From Mucilaginibacter robiniae (GTDB lineage Bacteria; Bacteroidota; Bacteroidia; Sphingobacteriales; Sphingobacteriaceae), in the NCBI RefSeq assembly GCF_012849215.1, contig NZ_CP051682.1:4588001-4652000 (forward strand): a stretch of DNA of 64,000 nucleotides, given 5' to 3'. The notes beneath the pieces were generated by a model, which did no database searches, had not been told where the DNA came from, and saw only the letters and a list, made by a program, of their open reading frames with translations. Below, piece by piece: positions 26,237 through 34,131 of this stretch. Each line of letters opens with the position of its first letter. Within the stretch, counting starts at the first letter, position 1. Both the position numbers and the translations under genes were made by a program.

Positions 26237-27382
26237 TTAAGCTACAGTTACTTTAGATGATTGTAACACCTGACTAAATGCTTCCAGAAAACGATCAGCA
26301 TGAGCCTTGGTTAAGTTTAAAGCAGGTAACAAACGTACTACGTTGGGTTTTGCCTCGCCAGTGAAAATGTGATGTTTGTACAATAAATCTTTACGTACAG
26401 ATGCCAGCTCCTCCGGAAGTTCAATGCCAATCATTAATCCACGACCACGTACTTCTTTAACCTGATCAAACTTTTTAAGTTCATCAATTAAATATCCGCC
26501 TACTTCCGCTGCATTTTGCATAAGTTGATCTCGTTCCATCACCTCCAGTACTGCCATACCAGCTGCGCAAGCTAAATGGTTACCACCAAAAGTAGTCCCC
26601 AGCATGCCATAGGCTGGTTGTATTTTGGGCGAAATGATAATGCCACCAATAGGGAAACCATTGCCCATACCTTTAGCCATGCTGTAGATGTCGGCATTGA
26701 TGCCGGCAAAATCATGCGAGAAGAATTTACCTGTCCGGCCGTAACCGCATTGTACTGAGTCTGCAATGAATACGGCGTTATGTGCATCACACAAGCTTCT
26801 GATTTTTTGTAAAAAGCTCATAGTGGCTACCTGTATGCCGCCTACACCCTGAATGCCTTCAATAATAACAGATGATATTTCATTTTGAACAAAGGCTTGC
26901 TCCAGCGCAGCTTCATCACACCAAGGCAAAAACATAACGTTGTCAGTTTCATTTACTGGTGCTACAATTTTGGGGTTATCCGTAGCAGCTACTGCTAATG
27001 AAGTACGACCATGAAAAGATTTGCGGAAGGCAATCACTTTCTTTTTGCCGTTATAAAACGAAGCTAGTTTGAGTGCATTCTCGTTAGCCTCAGCTCCAGA
27101 ATTGCATAAAAATAGTTGGTAATCTGTTTTACCGGATACCTGGCCCAGCTTTTCTGCCAGTTGTTTTTGCAAAGGAATTTCAACCGAATTAGAGTAAAAT
27201 CCTATTTGATGTAACTGATCTTCCAATCGCTTTACATAGTGCGAGTTAGTATGGCCAATAGAAATTACGGCATGGCCGCCATATAAGTCCAGGTATTCAG
27301 TACCTTGATTATCATAAACCAAACTACCAACACCTTTTACAATTTCGATAGGATTGATTGGATAAACATCAAATAGCTTCAT
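26237..27382 (-). CDS. argD: ArgD, acylornithine aminotransferase
   Basis: Class III PLP aminotransferase, 381 aa, that forms the acylated ornithine from the acylated glutamate semialdehyde. Motifs: YLDLYGGHAVISIGH, FLCNSGAEANENALK, KSFHGRTS, FIADSVQCGYGRTGKFF, the PLP-lysine in MAKGMGNGFPIGG, and GTTFGGNHLACAAG. It lies between argC and argF' with 41 and 53 bp gaps. In this phylum the substrate acyl group may be succinyl. The neighbouring genes exclude other class III aminotransferase roles. Confidence 0.94.
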   Translation of the reverse strand: MKLFDVYPINPIEIVKGVGSLVYDNQGTEYLDLYGGHAVISIGHTNSHYVKRLEDQLHQIGFYSNSVEIPLQKQLAEKLGQVSGKTDYQLFLCNSGAEANENALKLASFYNGKKKVIAFRKSFHGRTSLAVAATDNPKIVAPVNETDNVMFLPWCDEAALEQAFVQNEISSVIIEGIQGVGGIQVATMSFLQKIRSLCDAHNAVFIADSVQCGYGRTGKFFSHDFAGINADIYSMAKGMGNGFPIGGIIISPKIQPAYGMLGTTFGGNHLACAAGMAVLEVMERDQLMQNAAEVGGYLIDELKKFDQVKEVRGRGLMIGIELPEELASVRKDLLYKHHIFTGEAKPNVVRLLPALNLTKAHADRFLEAFSQVLQSSKVTVA

Positions 27383-27423
27383 CTTGAATTGAAAGTGAAA
27401 AGTTAAACGTTAATATCAAATAA

Positions 27424-28476
27424 TTAAAAAGCTACGGCTTTAATGCGTAACCCACTGGTTTCTTCCAGACCAAACATTAAGTTCATGTTTTGTACAGCCT
27501 GACCGGATGCACCTTTTAATAAATTGTCCATAATACTGATGATAAACAATTTATTATCTTTTTTCTGCACCTGAATAAAGCATTTATTGGTATTCACAAT
27601 CTGCTTTAAATCAATATTCCGGTTGGTTACATGCGTAAACGGATGTGCATTGTAAAAATTAGTGTAAAGCTTTAATGCTTCTTCCTGCGTTAAATTGCTC
27701 TCCAGATACATGGAAGCAATAATACCTCTGGTAAAATCGCCTCGGTAAGGTATAAAGTTGATAGACTTATCAAAACCACCTTGCAATTGCTTTAGCGATT
27801 GGTTGATCTCTTTTAAGTGCTGGTGTTCAAAAGCTTTGTACACCGACAAGTTATCATTACGCCAGGTAAAATGTGAGGTGGACGATAAGCTTTGCCCTGC
27901 GCCGGTAGAACCCGTGGTAGCCGTAATATGGACTTCGGCATTCAGGTTATTGCTTGCTGCCAACGGTAATAAGCCTAGCTGTAAACAGGTAGCAAAGCAG
28001 CCTGGGTTGGCAATATTGCTGGCTTGCTTTATCGCATCCCGGTTAAGTTCAGGTAAGCCATATACAAAATCACGCTTTCCATCCTGTAAAAGGTGGGTGT
28101 ACGTTAAGCTGGCTTTTTCTTTTAATCTGAAATCCTGACTTAAATCAATCACCTTAACACTTTCTGGAAAAGTATTTGCTTCTAGAAATTTTCGGGCATC
28201 ACCATGACCGACACACAGAAACAGCACATCAATCAGGCTTGACATCGTGTTGGTGAACTTTAAGTCGGTATCACCAAACAAGTCAGTATGCACTTCATAC
28301 AGGTAATTGCCGGCATTGCTGTTGCTATGTACAAATGTAATTTCTACATCCGGATGGTTAATTAGGATGCGCAATAGTTCGCCACCGGTATAACCTGCGC
28401 CGCCAATAATGCCTGCTTTAATTTGAGTACCGCCGGTAAGCGGTACCATTACAGTTGGAATTCCTTGTGTGTTCAA
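27424..28476 (-). CDS. argC: ArgC, acylglutamyl-phosphate reductase
   Basis: NADPH-dependent reductase of N-acylglutamyl phosphate, 350 aa. The cofactor site is IIGGAGYTGGELLRIL, and the catalytic Cys is in NPGCFATCLQLGLLPL. TGSTGAGQSLS and the late HFT-R motifs follow the family. It starts 5 bp after argG and is thus tightly coupled to it. The N-terminus carries about 15 extra residues (MNTQGIPTVMVPLTGG) before the Rossmann strand. Confidence 0.95.
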   Translation of the reverse strand: MNTQGIPTVMVPLTGGTQIKAGIIGGAGYTGGELLRILINHPDVEITFVHSNSNAGNYLYEVHTDLFGDTDLKFTNTMSSLIDVLFLCVGHGDARKFLEANTFPESVKVIDLSQDFRLKEKASLTYTHLLQDGKRDFVYGLPELNRDAIKQASNIANPGCFATCLQLGLLPLAASNNLNAEVHITATTGSTGAGQSLSSTSHFTWRNDNLSVYKAFEHQHLKEINQSLKQLQGGFDKSINFIPYRGDFTRGIIASMYLESNLTQEEALKLYTNFYNAHPFTHVTNRNIDLKQIVNTNKCFIQVQKKDNKLFIISIMDNLLKGASGQAVQNMNLMFGLEETSGLRIKAVAF

Positions 28477-28481
28477 TATAA

Positions 28482-29669
28482 TTACTGATTTACTTTGTGA
28501 TAAATCATCACTTGATTACCAAATATTTTTGAGAAGCCTTTTACATCATCACCAGTCCAGGCGTTGTTCATTTCACCATAGCTGCCGAATTTGTTCGACA
28601 TCAAATCGTGACTTGATTCAATACCCGTAACTTGGAAACGGTAAGGGAACAATTCTATAAACACTTTGCCACTTACATTATGTTGAGTATCACTTAAAAA
28701 AGCTTCAATGTTACGCATAATCGGGTCATGGAACTGACCTTCGTGCAACCAGTTACCGTAGAAAGATGATAACTGATCTTTCCAGGAAAGCTGCCATTTG
28801 GTTAATACGTGCTTTTCAAGCGTATGGTGTGCTTTGATAATAATGATAGGCGCAGCGGCTTCAAAACCAACACGACCTTTAATGCCAATGATGGTATCGC
28901 CCACATGAATATCACGCCCAATGCCATAAGGCTGTGCAATAGCTTGAAGGGCCTGAATAGCTTTGGTTGGATGGCTGTATGTTGTACCATCAATACCTAC
29001 TAATTCGCCTTTCTCAAATACTAACTCCAGTTTTTTAGTCTCAGTTGATGTGGCTGGTGTTGGCCATGCATCTTCAGGCAAACCTAAGTTGGAGGTTAAA
29101 GTTTCTTTACCGCCAACTGATGTGCCCCAAATACCTTTGTTGATAGAATATCTGGCCTTATCAAAGTTCATTTCAACACCGTGCTTTTTCAGGTATTCAA
29201 TCTCTTCTTCACGGCTCAGTTTTAAGTCGCGAATAGGCGTTAATATCTGCACATTAGGCACCAGGATGTTAAAGATCATATCGAAACGAACCTGGTCATT
29301 ACCAGCACCGGTACTGCCATGAGCCACGTACTCTGCACCAATTTCTTTAGCGTAGTTTGCAATAGCAGTAGCCTGGCTCACCCGCTCAGCACTTACTGAC
29401 AGGGGATAAGTGTTATTTTTTAACACGTTGCCATAAATCAGGAAGCGAATACAAGTGTTGTAGAAGTTTTCAGTTTCATCAACAACATGGTGCGAGGTAA
29501 CGCCCATTTTGTAAGCACGTTCTTCAACCTGCTTCAGTTCTTCTTCGCTAAAGCCACCCGTATTTACAATTACCGAGTGTACTTCCAAACCTAAATCACG
29601 TGTCAGGTAAATGCAGCAGAATGAGGTATCTAAACCGCCACTGTATGCTAATACTACTTTTTTCTTCAT
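28482..29669 (-). CDS. argG: ArgG, argininosuccinate synthase
   Basis: Ligates citrulline and aspartate with ATP, 395 aa. PP-loop LAYSGGLDTSFCC, the HGSTGAGNDQVRF motif, NLGLPEDAW and ETLTSNLG are visible. Because this pathway carbamoylates an acylated ornithine, a deacylase must act before this step; it is not in the window, and neither are argB and argH. Second gene of the operon, 24 bp after the acyltransferase gene. Confidence 0.95.
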   Translation of the reverse strand: MKKKVVLAYSGGLDTSFCCIYLTRDLGLEVHSVIVNTGGFSEEELKQVEERAYKMGVTSHHVVDETENFYNTCIRFLIYGNVLKNNTYPLSVSAERVSQATAIANYAKEIGAEYVAHGSTGAGNDQVRFDMIFNILVPNVQILTPIRDLKLSREEEIEYLKKHGVEMNFDKARYSINKGIWGTSVGGKETLTSNLGLPEDAWPTPATSTETKKLELVFEKGELVGIDGTTYSHPTKAIQALQAIAQPYGIGRDIHVGDTIIGIKGRVGFEAAAPIIIIKAHHTLEKHVLTKWQLSWKDQLSSFYGNWLHEGQFHDPIMRNIEAFLSDTQHNVSGKVFIELFPYRFQVTGIESSHDLMSNKFGSYGEMNNAWTGDDVKGFSKIFGNQVMIYHKVNQ

Positions 29670-29693
29670 TATATATTATGGTGCAACTAATAC

Positions 29694-30341
29694 TTAAAAG
29701 GTAAATACTTTAACAGTGCCTTTCAGGGCACTTTCAATACGCTCCAGCAAGGTTGCCTTATGCGTAAGTTTTTTTATACGTTCTTCTTCCTGTTTTTGCT
29801 TATCTATGGGGTCCCAAAGCATGGCCGTACATAAACAGTTTTTACGACCCTTAGCAGTTAAGATATCATAGTTTACACAGCTGCGGCAGCCTTTCCAGAA
29901 ATCTTCATCCTGAGTAAGTTCTGAATAGGTAACAGGCTCATAACCTAATTCAGAATTAATTTTCATAACCGCCAAGCCAGTAGTTAATCCAAATATTTTA
30001 GCGTTAGGGTACTTTTCACGGGAAAGGTTGAAAACAGCTTGCTTAATGGCCTTAGCTAAACCTACCTTGCGGAACTCCGGGTTAACAATTAAACCTGAAT
30101 TAGCCACAAAATCGCCGTGGCTCCAGGTTTCAATGTAGCAGAAACCGGCCCAAGTGCCATCTTTATGCAAAGCAATCACGGCTTTGCCTTCCAGCATTTT
30201 ATTAGCAACATATTCCGGCGAACGCTGTGCAATGCCTGTACCACGCGCTTTAGCCGATGCTGCCATCTCATCGCAAATTTGCGGAGCATAATCAGCCTGT
30301 TGTGCTGTGGCAACTAATATGTCGAAGTCTTGAATAGTCAT
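29694..30341 (-). CDS. GNAT acyltransferase heading the arg operon
   Basis: 215 aa. A GNAT core covers about residues 5-140, with GTWAGFCYIETW, SGLIVNPEFRKVGLAKAI (acetyl-CoA loop R/K-x-x-G-L-A/G) and ELGYEPVTYSEL. Beyond it is an added tail with C152-x2-C155 (KGCRSCVNY) and C169-x-C171 (KNCLCTAM), then a charged helix ending in VKVFTF. It is first in the operon, directly before argG, so it is a candidate for the missing first step, acylation of glutamate (acetyl or succinyl). No ArgA or ArgJ is seen. The four Cys could bind Zn or act as a redox switch. Function is inferred from context only. Confidence 0.75.
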   Translation of the reverse strand: MTIQDFDILVATAQQADYAPQICDEMAASAKARGTGIAQRSPEYVANKMLEGKAVIALHKDGTWAGFCYIETWSHGDFVANSGLIVNPEFRKVGLAKAIKQAVFNLSREKYPNAKIFGLTTGLAVMKINSELGYEPVTYSELTQDEDFWKGCRSCVNYDILTAKGRKNCLCTAMLWDPIDKQKQEEERIKKLTHKATLLERIESALKGTVKVFTF

Positions 30342-30412
30342 GAGTAATAAACGAAATACCGTTAAATTATTGGCTTTAAAGGCCTTAATTAATTAAATGG
30401 TTTTGCTGATAA

Positions 30413-30474
30413 GAAGTTTTACTAAAAACTTCAATTGGGTTTTGAGTAGTACTGACTACGAGTAAATCAAACCC
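30413..30474 (-). promoter_or_regulatory. arg leader hairpins (candidate attenuator)
   Basis: Two stems on the minus strand. Hairpin A pairs GGGTTTGA (30474-30467) with TCAAAACCC (30445-30437, one bulge) and encloses GTAGT/ACTAC with a CAGT loop. Its 5' arm includes the last Arg codon and stop of the leader ORF. Hairpin B is GAAGTTTT (30432-30425), loop TAGT, AAAACTTC (30420-30413). Neither is followed by a clear U-tract. Confidence 0.5.
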
Positions 30475-30592
30475 GTGGAATAAACAATCGTCGTCGTGAG
30501 GGGATATACATGAAAATAGTGGAACGCAAAGCAGCAACAAACCGGGCAGATACTGCTACGGTTATGGGCTTAATGATGCTTTGTATTTTCAT
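30467..30592 (-). CDS. arg operon leader peptide (candidate)
   Basis: A 41-codon ORF (ATG at 30592) or, from an internal ATG at 30511, a 14-codon one reading MYIPSRRRLFIPRV. The three Arg in a row are all CGA, a codon usually rare in this group. The longer form adds Arg17 and Arg23, six Arg in all. It lies about 125 nt before the first gene of the arg operon and overlaps hairpin A at its stop. The layout equals that of the his leader here: promoter, about 30 nt, leader, hairpin, operon. The longer start fits the predicted promoter better. No homology was available to check it. Confidence 0.6.
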   Translation of the reverse strand: MKIQSIIKPITVAVSARFVAALRSTIFMYIPSRRRLFIPRV

Positions 30593-30628
30593 TTTTTATG
30601 ACGACTGTGATGTTTTATAAATTTTGTG

Positions 30629-30659
30629 CAAAACAGCATAATAATTTTTATTTATGCAA
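30629..30659 (-). promoter_or_regulatory. candidate arg operon promoter
   Basis: TTG (30659-30657), 20-bp spacer, CTGTTTTG (30636-30629). The TTTG half of the -7 consensus is kept and the TA half is not. Spacing and the distance to the leader ATG (about 30 nt) match the his promoter. Confidence 0.35.
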
Positions 30660-30810
30660 GTAAAAAATTCAATCTGCAAGTCATGATTTCCAACTATTAA
30701 GTCTTTAATCTTCAACAAGGAAAAGCTAGCGTAAGCCTATATTGTTGTGTGAAAGTTTTTGTGATGTTTTAATCTGCTAAACAGTTGGTGAAAAGCGTTG
30801 TTGTTTGCAC

Positions 30811-31317
30811 ATGATTGATGCGCCGATGATACTTACTTTAGCCTTAGATGATTCTGCACAAGATTTCTTTAACGCTTTGCGTAAAGAGCATTTTCCGGTA
30901 GAAAGAAATTATCTGGATGCGCATTTAACTTTATTTCACCATTTACCACCAGAAGAAACTTCAATTATAGAAAGCATTGAACAAGTTTGTGAACAATACC
31001 AGCAGATGCAATTGCAAGTAACAGAAGTAAAAAGTATTGGTAATGGGGTTGCTTACCAGATTGTTTGTACAGAATTGATGCGCATGCACAAACACTTACA
31101 ACAACAATGGGATACGTGGTTAACTCCGCAAGACAGGCAGAAGCTTTGGCCGCATGTTACCATACAGAATAAGGTTGCTCCGCAACAAGCTCGTTTGTTA
31201 AAGGAACAATTGGCTGAAAGTTTTGAGCCTTTCACAACAGAAGGTACCGGCCTTAATTTATTCGCTTACCAAGGTGGCCCCTGGCAGTTTATTAAACATC
31301 ATCCGTTTAGCGTTTAA
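30811..31317 (+). CDS. 2'-5' RNA ligase family (2H phosphoesterase)
   Basis: 168-aa member of the 2H phosphoesterase superfamily, with both catalytic motifs: H38-L-T40 in LDAHLTLFHH and H115-V-T117 in WPHVTIQN. Proteins of this group cleave or form 2'-5' or 2',3'-cyclic phosphate links in RNA or nucleotides; the actual substrate here is unknown. The ATG at 30811 is preferred over an in-frame TTG two codons upstream. It is divergent from the arg operon and its stop overlaps that of the convergent gene by four bases. Confidence 0.85.
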   Translation: MIDAPMILTLALDDSAQDFFNALRKEHFPVERNYLDAHLTLFHHLPPEETSIIESIEQVCEQYQQMQLQVTEVKSIGNGVAYQIVCTELMRMHKHLQQQWDTWLTPQDRQKLWPHVTIQNKVAPQQARLLKEQLAESFEPFTTEGTGLNLFAYQGGPWQFIKHHPFSV

Positions 31318-31562
31318 TAGTTGTATCTAAAGTAGGTTGCTTTCCAATCTTTACGCATATCAGTGAAGCGACTAGCAACCGTTTTGTAAAACTCCTCATC
31401 CAGCAATTCAAATACGCTGTTCACACCTTCCGTTAAGTCCATATCTGGTATTTTGTAGGTCTGCTCCAAACTGCCTTGTTCAATTTTGATGATGAACTTT
31501 TGGTTCATGCTCATAATAGAAACTTTAAATTCAGGATGCGGTACTTCAGCAATAACTCTCAT
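31314..31562 (-). CDS. 82-aa protein, unknown function
   Basis: Small soluble protein (MRVIAEVPHPEFKVSIMSMNQK, then IKIEQGSLEQTYKIPDMDL, and TDMRKDWKATYFRYNY at the end). The YKIPDMDL-x-GVNSVFELLDEEFY part suggests a beta-sheet followed by a helix. Its ATG overlaps the stop of the CrtA-like gene (ATGA), so translation is probably coupled. No named domain recognised. Coupling to the upstream enzyme is the only clue to function. Confidence 0.7.
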   Translation of the reverse strand: MRVIAEVPHPEFKVSIMSMNQKFIIKIEQGSLEQTYKIPDMDLTEGVNSVFELLDEEFYKTVASRFTDMRKDWKATYFRYNY

Positions 31563-32269
31563 TGTGCATTAAATTTGATTTTACCTTGCAGCGGATCAAC
31601 TCCATTTAGCGTTCCCCAGGCTGCTATAGGTTTGAAACGGGCAAATAACTCTTCACTGTACCAGTTTTCACTTCGTGTTTTCTTAATAACCTCGGCGTGT
31701 TCACGCGAACGATAAGCAAACGCTTTTACATCGTCTATACTTTCCCAAATAGAAAAAGTGGCTTGCCTTACTGCCGGAGCCTCGCCAATACCAACTGAGG
31801 CGATATAACCTTCAGATTTAGTCATTAGCTGCGCTGCCTGATCTACATTCGACCAAAAGTTCTTCAACCTGTTTAATCGTATGGTAGCACGTGTAAGCAC
31901 AGCAACCGGGCCATTGTATGTTTTATTATTTGGTTGACCAAAAGGCTCTTGCCCATCCCATTTGCCATGGCTTTGAAGCGGCTCGGCTAAAATCGTCCAG
32001 CTTTCGGTAGTCAGCTTGCGCCACCAGCCTGCAACAAATGAAGAGGTATAGAACCGTTCAAAGTCTTCGCAGGTGTTCCAGGAAGCCAGCAACCCCCATT
32101 GTTGCCAGTCAGGCGTCAAGTCAAAGCTTCCGTTTTTACCGCAGCCTAATAGCTTCCAGAAAGTACAACCTTTTTGCAGCACCAACGGTAAACGATGCAA
32201 GGCCATAGCTAACAGAGCAAATGGAACAAACGCTTTACGGTAGCGAACAATAGTGAGACTGACAATCAT
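31559..32269 (-). CDS. spheroidene monooxygenase (CrtA)-like protein
   Basis: 236 aa resembling CrtA: FWKLLGCGKNGSFD, QQWGLLASW, a central LTRATIRLNRLKNFW, SVGIGEAPAVRQATFSIW, then YRSREHAEVIKKTRSENWYSEELFARF is the core block (only its key features are ATFS-W, AYR--H and NWY-EELFARF). CrtA enzymes oxygenate carotenoids with haem, but no carotenoid gene is in the window, so the substrate is uncertain. The first 25 residues form a hydrophobic stretch (AFVPFALLAMAL) as in family members. It is coupled to an 82-aa protein downstream and divergent from msrC. Confidence 0.78.
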   Translation of the reverse strand: MIVSLTIVRYRKAFVPFALLAMALHRLPLVLQKGCTFWKLLGCGKNGSFDLTPDWQQWGLLASWNTCEDFERFYTSSFVAGWWRKLTTESWTILAEPLQSHGKWDGQEPFGQPNNKTYNGPVAVLTRATIRLNRLKNFWSNVDQAAQLMTKSEGYIASVGIGEAPAVRQATFSIWESIDDVKAFAYRSREHAEVIKKTRSENWYSEELFARFKPIAAWGTLNGVDPLQGKIKFNAQ

Positions 32270-32333
32270 TTACAAAAGCGAAATAAATGATTAAAAATGA
32301 TATTTGCCTTATTTAGTTTAAGGCCTGCCTGTT

Positions 32334-32341
32334 TACTTTTG
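32334..32341 (+). promoter_or_regulatory. -7 box just before msrC
   Basis: TACTTTTG matches TAnnTTTG and ends 4 nt before the ATG at 32346, so transcription would start at or next to the start codon (a leaderless mRNA). No good -33 TTG at the usual distance. Confidence 0.45.
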
Positions 32342-32345
32342 TGGC

Positions 32346-32822
32346 ATGGCCGAAGATTTAACCATCCTGCAAACTGCCGACAAAGCGGCACAATACCAAT
32401 CATTGATTCCTCAAATTGAAGCTCTAATACAAGGGGAAACCGACTTAGTAGCCAACTTAGCCAATATCTGTGCTGCCTTAAAAGAGCAGTTTAAATGGTT
32501 TTGGGTAGGCTTTTACTTGGTGAAAGATAATCAGCTAGTACTTGGCCCGTTTCAAGGTCCGGTAGCTTGTACGCGTATAGGTTTGGGTAAAGGAGTTTGT
32601 GGGGCAGCATGGCAACAGGAAAAAACTTTATTGGTGCCCGATGTTGAAGCCTTTCCTGGTCATATTGCTTGCAGTTCGCTATCAAAATCAGAAATCGTAG
32701 TTCCATTATTTCATAACGGGCAGATAGTTGGGGTACTGGATGTAGATAGTGAAGAACTGAGTCAGTTCGACGAAGCTGATGCGCAATACCTGGAGCAACT
32801 GGTGAAACTGATTGAGTGGTAA
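32346..32822 (+). CDS. msrC: free methionine-(R)-sulfoxide reductase (GAF type)
   Basis: Repairs free Met-R-sulfoxide. A 158-aa single GAF domain with Cys75 (VACTRIG), Cys85 (GKGVCGAAW) and Cys109 (GHIACSS). Their spacing (10 and 24) equals that of Cys84, Cys94 and Cys118 of the E. coli enzyme, as I recall it. SEIVVPLF and GVLDVDSE complete the signature. Its stop overlaps the next gene's ATG (TAATG), which suggests a unit of msrC, hydrolase and glycosylase genes. Confidence 0.92.
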   Translation: MAEDLTILQTADKAAQYQSLIPQIEALIQGETDLVANLANICAALKEQFKWFWVGFYLVKDNQLVLGPFQGPVACTRIGLGKGVCGAAWQQEKTLLVPDVEAFPGHIACSSLSKSEIVVPLFHNGQIVGVLDVDSEELSQFDEADAQYLEQLVKLIEW

Positions 32823-33472
32823 TGCCTCAAATATTTTTAATCTCAGGTTTAGGTGCGGATAGACGTTTGTTTAACAATATTCATTTACCTGGCTATGAAT
32901 ACGTACATGTGGATTGGCTTGAGCCTGAAACTCATGACACGATCCACACCTATGCACAAAAGTTAATTCAGCAGTATAACATCTTGCCTGGTTCTACAGT
33001 TGTCGGCGTTTCTCTGGGCGGAATTATGACGGTTGAAATTAGTAGCATTGTACCGCTGCACCAAGCTGTTATTATATCCAGCATTAAATCGGCAACTGAG
33101 TTTCCCTGGTACTTTAAACTGTTTCGTAAAGTTCCACTTTATAAAATTTTACCATTAAGTTTTTATACTACAATGGGCTCCCTAATTAAGCCTTTATTTG
33201 GCAGCATGACCCAAACCGAATGGCAACAATTTAAAAGTATGCTGGAACAAACATCCTCAACCTTCATGAAGTGGGCTATGCATGCTGTACTACATTGGGA
33301 GCCGAAAATACTGTCTGGCAAAATTTATCATATTATGGGAACGAAAGATTTTATTTTCTCTCATAAGCTAATTAAAAATGCAGATGCCGTTGTATCAGGT
33401 GGCACACATGATATGGTGTTTAAAAAAGGGGAAGAAGTAAGTAAAATACTACAATCGATACTAATAACATGA
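32822..33472 (+). CDS. alpha/beta hydrolase
   Basis: 216 aa from the ATG at 32822, which overlaps the msrC stop by one base. The nucleophile elbow is VGVSLGG. A Ser-Asp-His triad is plausible with IMGTKDFIFS (Asp) and SGGTHDMVF (His), and the oxyanion region with FLISGLGADRRLF near the N-terminus. The middle (residues about 95-160) is a helical cap. The substrate is unknown. ATGA overlap with the glycosylase gene downstream shows coupled translation. Confidence 0.85.
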   Translation: MPQIFLISGLGADRRLFNNIHLPGYEYVHVDWLEPETHDTIHTYAQKLIQQYNILPGSTVVGVSLGGIMTVEISSIVPLHQAVIISSIKSATEFPWYFKLFRKVPLYKILPLSFYTTMGSLIKPLFGSMTQTEWQQFKSMLEQTSSTFMKWAMHAVLHWEPKILSGKIYHIMGTKDFIFSHKLIKNADAVVSGGTHDMVFKKGEEVSKILQSILIT

Positions 33473-34071
33473 AACTACCTGAATCATTTTATTTAAATTC
33501 CAATGTTGTTGAAGTAGCCAAAAGCCTTTTAGGTAAGTATTTGTTTACTTGTATTGATGGTTTACTTACTGGCGGATACATAGTTGAAACAGAAGCTTAT
33601 AATGGAGGCATAGATAAAGCTTCACATGCGTATGGTAATCGTTTAACATCACGTACACAAACGCTGTTTCAGCACGGCGGTGTGGCTTATGTGTATCTAT
33701 GTTATGGTATTCATGAAATGCTAAATGTAGTTACTTCGGTTGAAGGGCAGCCACATGCCGTATTAATTCGAGCCATCAATCCAACTGTAGGCTTAGATGT
33801 TATGCAACACAGGCGCAATATGGCTGTAGTGAAACCAACTATAACTTCGGGTCCAGGTTCAGTAGGTAAGGCTTTAGGCATATCCCGAAAACTAAATGGT
33901 ATAAGTTTTCAAAGTGATCAGTTATGGATTGAAGACCAAGGACTGACTTATGCAGAGGAGAATATGGTGGCCGCACCACGAATAGGTGTTGCCTATGCAG
34001 CTGAAGATGCCTTGCTGCCTTATCGCTTTTATGTAAAAGGCAATATTTACGTGAGCAAGCCAAATCGTTAA
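33469..34071 (+). CDS. DNA-3-methyladenine glycosylase (AAG/MPG)
   Basis: Base-excision repair enzyme that removes alkylated purines such as 3-methyladenine; 200 aa. Family marks are VAKSLLGKYL, the catalytic Glu region VETEAYNGGIDKASHAY, VAYVYLCYGIHEMLNVV, VLIRAINP and TSGPGSVGKALGI. Its start overlaps the hydrolase stop (ATGA). Association with msrC suggests a repair-oriented cluster against oxidation and alkylation damage, an inference. Confidence 0.93.
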   Translation: MKLPESFYLNSNVVEVAKSLLGKYLFTCIDGLLTGGYIVETEAYNGGIDKASHAYGNRLTSRTQTLFQHGGVAYVYLCYGIHEMLNVVTSVEGQPHAVLIRAINPTVGLDVMQHRRNMAVVKPTITSGPGSVGKALGISRKLNGISFQSDQLWIEDQGLTYAEENMVAAPRIGVAYAAEDALLPYRFYVKGNIYVSKPNR

Positions 34072-34131
34072 TTTTTCAATCAAAAATGTTTTTTCATGGT
34101 TATAGTTTAAATACCTATAAAAACTTGAGCC

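Noticed and set aside
30510..30620. Plus-strand 36-codon ORF beginning MKIVERKAATNR opposite the arg leader
   Set aside because: No family likeness, and it lies antisense to the better-supported leader ORF and promoter; probably a shadow.
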